Source: a virus. Taken from it: a DNA stretch of 64,000 bases. The stretch spans positions 1-64,000 of IMG/VR virus record IMGVR_UViG_3300022925_000008; one strand, 5' to 3'. The notes beneath the pieces are model-generated. The model was not told where the DNA came from. It did not search any database and saw nothing but the letters and a program-made list of their open reading frames with translations. This document shows positions 58,952 through 64,000 of the stretch, piece by piece. The position numbers and the translations under genes were made by a program. Within the stretch, counting starts at the first letter, position 1. The number at the start of each line of letters is the position of its first letter.

Positions 58952-60522
58952 TAGTCTTCAACCCATGTTAATGCTAAAGCCACTCTACTAATTGCCTGAG
59001 ATGAGAATACCACCGCAGAAATATTGTGATTGGGGGGAACTGCTATTCTAAGATCCGTTAGATCTACGCTACTGTTACCTCCTCCTGGAACATCTACAAC
59101 ATAAACAGGAAGATTATTACCTAATGTTACCGAACCAGTAGTAGTTGAATAATAAACAGAAGAGAATTCATCAGATTGTGTGGTGTACTCAAGATCAGGT
59201 AATGCATCAAAATCATAAAAGAGAATAACTGTTACTGGCGCTGATGAAGTTGTAGTAAATGAAGCATTAATGTTCTTGAGCAGAACTTCTCGAGTGTTGA
59301 TTTTTCCACCATATACCAGACGATTGTGAACAGTCAGTGCATGATGATAAGTATTATTTGATAAATTACCAGCAGGGTTATAAGAAATATTGGCTGCGAC
59401 AGGAAGTTTTGTATTTTGTATCAATCCTTCAATCCCACCCATCATTGACGCACCTTCAACAACAACGTTGGTTCCGCTACCGCCTAGACTAGCAGCAACG
59501 TATCCGATTTTCAAAGAAGGATTATCAATATGTACATCAATATTTTGATTAGAGTAATGAATATGATGAAAGAAAATCATATCACCGTTTATGGGATTCT
59601 CAATAGCAAATCTCAACTCACCCGCGCCTAACCAACGAAAATTAATTTGAAAGATGTTCAATTTAGTGGGATCAATAACGACAGTGGAAGCACCATTCCC
59701 ATCCAACGTATCAATATTGAAACTCTGTTGAGGAATCCAAGTGTCAGTATGAGCAACGCCTGCTTGCGGATTTGTTACAGTAGCAGTTACGCCTGTTGCG
59801 CCCGTGTCTGTAAAATTAAATGCACCTGCTTTAGGACCAACTGCAGTTGCCAAAAAACAAACTTTAGTACCAGAGTACTCTACAATCCAATTAGAATTTC
59901 CAGCAAAAGCATCAGCGATTTTACGTGCCACAGTAGCAATAGTATCCGCAGCTGTAATTGCTACAACAGTGTCTACACCATCTAATGTAATTGTAATGTT
60001 TCCTGTTCCAATGGCTGCAGCAGTGATAGTGAAATTGGAGATGTATGCTTTACCACCGTTCTGTAAAAGAACTCCGAACTGCTCTCCATCGTATCCTACT
60101 TGTAATGCTTGTTCTTGCGCGAAGAATCCCGCACGTTGAGTATATCCAGCAACGCCAGGAGAGAACTTGGCAGTGAATCGTGAGACAGCGCCTTGGCCAG
60201 GACGATAACGAACAGCACGAGCAGAACGAATAACACCGTACCCACCAATAGATGTTCCTGTAGAACATTGCATTAACGTATTAGTGGTTGTGGCAGCACC
60301 ACCTGTAGCAGTAAATGTTTCAAACTGCCTTGGATCTAATCCGTACAATCCATCTAGTTGTAATACAGGAGTGATGGGAATAGCAATTGCTTCCCCAAAC
60401 GCAGAATTAGACGTAGCACCAGGAGTGATAATATTTCCATATTGATCTGCCTGCATCTGGACTTCATATAAGGCATTGTTGTTCCTTAATAAAGTCTGTT
60501 TATTTACGTCTAATTGTGCCAT
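58951..60522 (-). CDS. Large beta-rich virion structural protein
   Basis: A 523-residue protein with the Gly/Asn/Thr-rich strand pattern of phage surface or fibre proteins. Residues about 105-170 (YRPGQGAVSRFTAKFSPGVA; VGYDGEQFGVLLQNGGKA) and 335-400 (WLGAGELRFAIENPINGDMI) resemble lectin-like jelly-roll strands. No catalytic motif is visible. Proteins with this start (LRNNNALYEVQMQADQYGNI) occur in several marine phages as structural components. A receptor-contact or head-decoration role is likely but not shown. Confidence 0.65.
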   Translation of the reverse strand: MAQLDVNKQTLLRNNNALYEVQMQADQYGNIITPGATSNSAFGEAIAIPITPVLQLDGLYGLDPRQFETFTATGGAATTTNTLMQCSTGTSIGGYGVIRSARAVRYRPGQGAVSRFTAKFSPGVAGYTQRAGFFAQEQALQVGYDGEQFGVLLQNGGKAYISNFTITAAAIGTGNITITLDGVDTVVAITAADTIATVARKIADAFAGNSNWIVEYSGTKVCFLATAVGPKAGAFNFTDTGATGVTATVTNPQAGVAHTDTWIPQQSFNIDTLDGNGASTVVIDPTKLNIFQINFRWLGAGELRFAIENPINGDMIFFHHIHYSNQNIDVHIDNPSLKIGYVAASLGGSGTNVVVEGASMMGGIEGLIQNTKLPVAANISYNPAGNLSNNTYHHALTVHNRLVYGGKINTREVLLKNINASFTTTSSAPVTVILFYDFDALPDLEYTTQSDEFSSVYYSTTTGSVTLGNNLPVYVVDVPGGGNSSVDLTDLRIAVPPNHNISAVVFSSQAISRVALALTWVED

Positions 60523-60863
60523 TAATCTTTCTTCCTACTCCCGACAGCGTCCGCTGCAAAGAAGGCAGAGACAAGTACGGCGATTGATGCAAAATATGTT
60601 GGAGCAATGTCAGCAATTAATTTTGCTGCTTGGTCCAACCCAAACATATCAGTAAGGAAAATTCCAAACGGATATAACAATAACCCGACCAACGAGAACC
60701 ACGCCATCTTACGAATGGCATCGCGTTGTGCGTCTTGATCTTCAAGCTCTTTTCTTTTAAACTCAAGGTTCATATGTGCTTCCAACTCTTCCATAGAGAT
60801 GTGTCCATCTCCATTAGTGTCGGCAGCTTCTAACGCTTCATCAACTGTTTTCTTTGTCGCCAT
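60522..60863 (-). CDS. EF-hand membrane protein, holin candidate
   Basis: A 113-residue protein from ATG 60863 (GGAG nine bases ahead). A canonical EF-hand loop, DTNGDGHISMEE (D-x-N-x-D-G-x-I-x3-E), lies at residues about 14-25. It is followed by a charged helix and two membrane helices (MAWFSLVGLLLYPFGIFLTD; IAPTYFASIAVLVSAFFAAD). Calcium binding with two spans suggests a sensor or pore. A holin role is a guess; the EF-hand itself is clear. Confidence 0.65.
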   Translation of the reverse strand: MATKKTVDEALEAADTNGDGHISMEELEAHMNLEFKRKELEDQDAQRDAIRKMAWFSLVGLLLYPFGIFLTDMFGLDQAAKLIADIAPTYFASIAVLVSAFFAADAVGSRKKD

Positions 60864-60978
60864 CTTCTTGCTCTCCTTCCGTTTCATCTGTATAATGATT
60901 TTTCCAATCATGATGAAGGGGAGCGACCTTAGTAACGGGTGCTTCAAATAACATTGTTAATTCGTTTTCTTTACTCAT
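60841..60978 (-). CDS. 45-residue acidic protein, missed by length filters
   Basis: ATG at 60978 overlaps the stop of the 360-residue gene (ATGA); stop TGA at 60841 lies inside the EF-hand gene. The sequence MSKENELTMLFEAPVTKVAP runs into a His-rich middle (LHHDWKNHY) and an acidic tail. No family is recognised. Confidence 0.5.
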   Translation of the reverse strand: MSKENELTMLFEAPVTKVAPLHHDWKNHYTDETEGEQEDGDKENS

Positions 60979-62057
60979 TTTGTTGGTTTCGTTACCTGAC
61001 CTTTAACTGGATCAATGATTTTGGTATCGCCTTTGCTAGAAGTAGTAACTGATGCTTGTTTCTTGACAGCACGCCCAGCTTTGACAACATCATCATGACC
61101 TTCTTCGTCATCAGCAGCAACTTCTGGACTGTCCATATCGGCGTCTTTGGCCATATCCTTAGCACCTTTACCTTTAAGTTTGTCCTTCATTTCTTCATCA
61201 GAAGCAGAAGAGGGTACATGCTTATCTTTAGGAGCAGCTGCTTCCCACATTTTTGCAAGTGCCGCTTTGGTGCCTTGAACAAAGTTTGCATATTTTGCTA
61301 CAACCTCTTCTTCAAACTCAGCAACTGTGCCTTCTTGAACGGACTCTACTCTTTTAGTTTTGCGTTCCCACTCACTATGGGGTTTTCCAGATTGTTCGCC
61401 AGACTTTTTAAGAACCCATCCTGGACCCTTGGGTCTTTGACCATTTGGAAGTTTGCTGCGTTGTGTTTCTAACTTTTCTTCAAGTTCGTCTTCTTCGTTT
61501 GCTTTCTTCAGTGCTTTCTGTACACGAGGATTGTCGCTCATGCCTTTCTTAGACTTTTCAATCTTCTTGACAGCACCAGTCATGTCACCACCCATACGCT
61601 TGGCAGTTTTGATAGCAGATGACACGCCTTCAAGTTGTTCGGCAGGAACATTAAACTCTACACCGTGAGCAAACAGTACATCAACACCTTCGTCGGACTC
61701 AGCAATGATCTCGCCGTGCCCATGTTCTGTGTGTCGAACCGAAACGCTTTCTTTAGTACTTTGCTTTTCTTCGCCCTTGTACTTAGAACATTCTTCGTCG
61801 TGATTCTCAGTGGACCCGCCACATTCAGAACATTTTTTCATGCCCTTGGAATCCATTTTAATATCATCTTCATCTTCTTCTTTCATCGCTTTCTTAATTT
61901 CTTTGCGGCGATTATGAAGATACTCATCTGACTTATCAACGTCTCCGTCGTTGTCAATGTCTGCATCTGCTTTACCGACAGGATCTAATTTCTTTTTCTC
62001 ATTCACCACTACTTCCTGCCAAGCAGTGGTGATTTTGTCTACGATTTTCTTATCCAT
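60975..62057 (-). CDS. Charged protein with a calcium loop and zinc-binding cluster
   Basis: A 360-residue, lysine/glutamate-rich protein. DIDNDGDVDKSD near residue 34 matches a dockerin/EF-hand calcium loop (D at 1, 3, 5, 9 and 12, G at 6). CSECGGSTENHDEEC near residue 75 is a probable zinc knuckle. HTEHGHGEIIAESDEGVDVL is a KOW-like segment. The C-terminal half is low-complexity. The DIDNDGDVD phrase recurs in structural and packaged proteins of marine T4-like phages. It may be a head-internal or scaffold-associated protein; function not established. Confidence 0.6.
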   Translation of the reverse strand: MDKKIVDKITTAWQEVVVNEKKKLDPVGKADADIDNDGDVDKSDEYLHNRRKEIKKAMKEEDEDDIKMDSKGMKKCSECGGSTENHDEECSKYKGEEKQSTKESVSVRHTEHGHGEIIAESDEGVDVLFAHGVEFNVPAEQLEGVSSAIKTAKRMGGDMTGAVKKIEKSKKGMSDNPRVQKALKKANEEDELEEKLETQRSKLPNGQRPKGPGWVLKKSGEQSGKPHSEWERKTKRVESVQEGTVAEFEEEVVAKYANFVQGTKAALAKMWEAAAPKDKHVPSSASDEEMKDKLKGKGAKDMAKDADMDSPEVAADDEEGHDDVVKAGRAVKKQASVTTSSKGDTKIIDPVKGQVTKPTK

Positions 62058-62069
62058 TGTTCCTGTCCT

Positions 62070-62345
62070 TTATAACATTTCTTGAAAATGTGTTATCAAT
62101 GCTGTAATAATGCCAGCACCAATTACCCACATTATTTTTGTCATTACATTCATGCGTTCTCGCATGGATACGACTTCGGTCTCTATCGTGTCCATTTTCT
62201 GAGACATACGATTGAGACGTTCATGAGACTCAGAGCGCCTTATTTCTAAGTCAGCAATCTTTTCCTCTACTCTTGCCATACCTACAATTACGTCTGCAAG
62301 TTTGTCGAGTTTTTCTTCGATTCTTTTTAATCTGTCTTCGGTCAT
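62070..62345 (-). CDS. XhlA-like coiled coil with C-terminal membrane span, holin-associated candidate
   Basis: A 91-residue protein: a long coiled coil (KRIEEKLDKLADVIVGMARV; RLNRMSQKMDTIETEVVSMR) and one C-terminal membrane helix (IMWVIGAGIITALITHF). That is the layout of XhlA/haemolysin-type holin helper proteins. It is separated by 12 bases from the next gene. A lysis role is inferred from architecture. Confidence 0.6.
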   Translation of the reverse strand: MTEDRLKRIEEKLDKLADVIVGMARVEEKIADLEIRRSESHERLNRMSQKMDTIETEVVSMRERMNVMTKIMWVIGAGIITALITHFQEML

Positions 62346-62371
62346 TTATACCCATCCTACCAATTAATAGA

Positions 62372-62638
62372 CTACCAAGCCTTACAACTCCAGTATCTTG
62401 GTGTGGTTTTATCCTTAGCAGTGTCACATTTGTGGCGTGCTCTAAAAGATTTTCGACGAGCAGGAATATTTTTCTTGATCGTCATGTTTTTATCACCAAA
62501 ATTAACCTTTTGTGCTTTACCGTCACCATCAGGATCTACGAAGACCTTAGACTTTTTCACATCTCCTCTCATCGGTTTATTGAGAGGAACTTTCTTCCCT
62601 TGATAGGTTGCTTCATCGAAATTCTTAAACCTAATCAT
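62372..62638 (-). CDS. Conserved basic protein (DUF5872-like) with calcium-loop motif
   Basis: An 88-residue protein. It begins MIRFKNFDEATYQGKKVPLN, like the capsid-targeting start of T4 internal proteins. It carries a DPDGDGKAQKVN loop and then KVNFGDKNMTIKKNIPARRK, SFRARHKCD and KTTPRYWSCKAW, which I recognise as the DUF5872-type core common in marine T4-like phages. It is strongly basic, fitting DNA contact. The function is unknown. It overlaps the 411-residue gene by four bases. Confidence 0.6.
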   Translation of the reverse strand: MIRFKNFDEATYQGKKVPLNKPMRGDVKKSKVFVDPDGDGKAQKVNFGDKNMTIKKNIPARRKSFRARHKCDTAKDKTTPRYWSCKAW

Positions 62639-63870
62639 TTGTACGTCTTTCTAAAATGATTGGCAGCAGCAGTCACACCTTCATGTCCTTTATCTCGGAT
62701 CAAATCCATAACTGCCTTTTTCTTATCTAACGGTAATCTTTTATGTAAATCAACAGCGTGTTGCAAATCTTTATGTGCCATCTCTTTAGACTTACCATTA
62801 ATCTTAACTTTAACTTTTCTGCCGCCAAGACTAGGATGACTGGCATCTGCTGCTTTCGCTAACGTTTTATGAACGTCATCGTGCTTATCGTTCTTGTTAA
62901 TCTCAAAACTTAATGGCTTGGCGCTCTTTTGCTGATCTGCAGTCCAATCTCCTTCAGAAGATTTAGTACCTTTTGCAGGACCACGACGAGCACCACGCTT
63001 TGCTTGATTTGCTGCTTTACGTTTTGCAATTTCTGCTCGTTGCTTATCGGTCAATTCAGATATAAAGGTAGTAAAGGTTTTAAGATTAACAGATTCTTCA
63101 TTAGCATTCTTCATCATGTTTCTCAAACGAGCAAGTTTGTCTAACTCAGAAGGTTTGATTTTTGCTTTCTTTTCCTTATCTCTAATACGATCTAATGATT
63201 TGCCATATTCTTTTGATGATTCTTCTTTCTTAACTGGTTGCTGTTTTGCTTTTTGCCTTTGTAATTGTTTCAACCGAGCAAGTTTCTTATCCGTTTCATA
63301 TTCATGAGACAATTCTTTGTATTTGGCATCTCTTCTGCTTGGGGTGCTTTGAGCACTACCGGCCGTTGAATATGCTTTAAATGGAGATCTATGACCACCG
63401 CCGCCGGATCTCCATCCTTCACTAACATTCTTGCCTCTACCGTGTTTAACGAGATACTTGCCGGATGGATCTTTATGAACAACGCCATTATGCGTCTTGG
63501 CGTGACTATATGCAGTGTCTTTGTCGAACGTTCCCGCGTTACGATAGTCGCGGCCCTTTTCGCCTTTGGCGCCAATGTATCCTTCTTTCTGTGCAGGCAA
63601 ACCTTTATGCTTGGTTGCCGCGAAGTCTTTAACGTCTTTCTTGCTCATAGATGCTGCTGCCTTTTTTGCTTCCGGTGAAGCATTGTCTATTTCACCCTTT
63701 TGTAAACCACGGACAATACCAAAGAATTTTTGCTGTGCTTTTGATACAGATTTTTCGTCTATCTTAACAATCTTTCGATCGACAGATACCATGCGCACTC
63801 TTCTTCTACCCTTATCGTCAGTATAGACTTCGGGTTTTCTGTCTGCAGATTTAACGTTTTCTTTCTTCAT
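62635..63870 (-). CDS. Basic multidomain protein: DUF3008-like segment plus internal capsid-targeting-like motif
   Basis: A 411-residue, very basic protein. Residues about 43-98 match DUF3008: SKAQQKFFGIVRGLQKGEID, SPEAKKAAASMSKKDVKDFA and KHKGLP. A second unit begins at about residue 258, where NANEESVNLKTFTTFISELT looks like the N terminus of a T4 internal head protein sitting inside the chain, followed by DKQRAEIAKRKAANQAKRGA. The end (KAVMDLIRDKGHEGVTAAAN) is helical. It looks like a fusion of two packaged proteins or a polyprotein cut by the prohead protease. The ATG at 63870 has no clear ribosome site; M27 is an alternative. Confidence 0.55.
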   Translation of the reverse strand: MKKENVKSADRKPEVYTDDKGRRRVRMVSVDRKIVKIDEKSVSKAQQKFFGIVRGLQKGEIDNASPEAKKAAASMSKKDVKDFAATKHKGLPAQKEGYIGAKGEKGRDYRNAGTFDKDTAYSHAKTHNGVVHKDPSGKYLVKHGRGKNVSEGWRSGGGGHRSPFKAYSTAGSAQSTPSRRDAKYKELSHEYETDKKLARLKQLQRQKAKQQPVKKEESSKEYGKSLDRIRDKEKKAKIKPSELDKLARLRNMMKNANEESVNLKTFTTFISELTDKQRAEIAKRKAANQAKRGARRGPAKGTKSSEGDWTADQQKSAKPLSFEINKNDKHDDVHKTLAKAADASHPSLGGRKVKVKINGKSKEMAHKDLQHAVDLHKRLPLDKKKAVMDLIRDKGHEGVTAAANHFRKTYK

Positions 63871-63884
63871 AGACTTTATTTATA

Positions 63885-64000
63885 TTACGCCAAATCTTTA
63901 TCGTGGTCTAGACCACCTTTCTTTTTCTTTACAAGAAAAGCATTTACCCTAGCATGCCCCCATTGTTGAGGCGTTGTTCCAGGACGATGCCCAGTTTTCC
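63885..64000 (-). CDS. C-terminal end of a basic phage protein, cut by window edge
   Basis: The open frame entering from base 64000 ends at TAA 63885. The last 38 residues include TGHRPGTTPQQWGHARVNAF and a lysine patch (LVKKKKGGLDHDKDLA). This ending recurs in charged proteins of T4-like marine phages. The start and most of the gene lie outside the window, so no function is given. Confidence 0.6.
   Translation of the reverse strand, partial: KTGHRPGTTPQQWGHARVNAFLVKKKKGGLDHDKDLA

Noticed and set aside
63877-63884. TATAAATA octamer ahead of the 411-residue gene
   Set aside because: A perfect octamer, but transcription would begin at about the first codon, leaving no leader. It is only credible if translation starts later (for example at M27) or without a leader.
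1-64000. Cyanophage assignment
   Set aside because: The structural genes fit marine T4-like phages in general, but no photosynthesis or carbon-metabolism marker gene is present in the window, so the host is left open.

Overview
The window is a contiguous piece of the genome of a T4-superfamily tailed phage (myovirus morphology), most like the marine branch of that group. The evidence is a recognisable T4 baseplate/hub block (gp8, gp6, gp25, gp5, gp27-like, gp53, gp48, gp54-like, gp26, gp51-like, gp29-like), the head-completion protein gp4, the ssDNA-binding protein gp32, the late-transcription factor gp33, T4-type octamer late promoters (TATAAATA), a T4-type lysozyme, and the tight 1-4 base stop/start overlaps typical of phage operons. 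PhoH, a class II ribonucleotide reductase, ThyX, IscU and a DUF4815 giant structural protein point to a marine host. No photosynthesis gene is visible, so a cyanobacterial host is not supported. The DNA is AT-rich. The host cannot be named; a marine proteobacterium is an inference from the LPS-type sugar genes, periplasmic signal peptides and consensus sigma70 promoters.

Layout. 1-23.9 kb, minus strand: virion genes, starting with a giant repeat-rich tail fibre cut by the window edge, then a small coiled-coil protein, the DUF4815 protein, baseplate wedge proteins, and a hub in which the work of T4 gp5 is spread over several genes (an OB-fold plus tail-lysozyme protein, a separate amidase, and a separate beta-helical spike). 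24.0-28.6 kb, plus strand, fired from a divergent late-promoter pair: gp4, hub proteins and a tape-measure candidate. 28.6-33.6 kb, minus: gp32, gp33, a UDP-glucose dehydrogenase-like protein, ThyX, and tRNA-Asn and tRNA-Tyr, with one isolated plus-strand gene (31361-31627). 33.6-43.9 kb, minus: a surface-sugar cassette of about eleven genes (GT25 and GT-A glycosyltransferases, GDP-mannose dehydratase, cupin, DUF6165, a GT9-like protein, an FkbM methyltransferase) interrupted by a RecB-like nuclease and small membrane proteins. 43.9-54.6 kb, minus: endolysin, PhoH, a GIY-YIG-like nuclease, class II RNR with a zinc-ribbon partner, an overlapping spanin pair, IscU, a class 3 lipase and many very small genes. 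54.6-58.7 kb, minus: a run of exported proteins (signal peptides), including a pilin-like and a PapD-chaperone-like protein. 58.7-64.0 kb, minus: another virion protein and a set of charged proteins with DxDxDG calcium-loop motifs and T4-internal-protein-like N termini, which may be packaged in the head, plus two membrane-protein holin candidates.

How it fits together. Genes near consensus sigma70 promoters (47568-47596, 50147-50175) would be read by unmodified host polymerase early in infection. Genes behind TATAAATA elements would be read late, with gp33 as coactivator. The nucleotide genes (NrdJ, ThyX) feed DNA synthesis. The lysozyme, spanins, lipase and holin candidates would end the infection. 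The sugar cassette and exported-protein cassette look aimed at the cell envelope or virion surface and are the least explained parts of the window. Twelve genes too short for routine calling (35-55 codons) were found by reading the gaps between larger genes.
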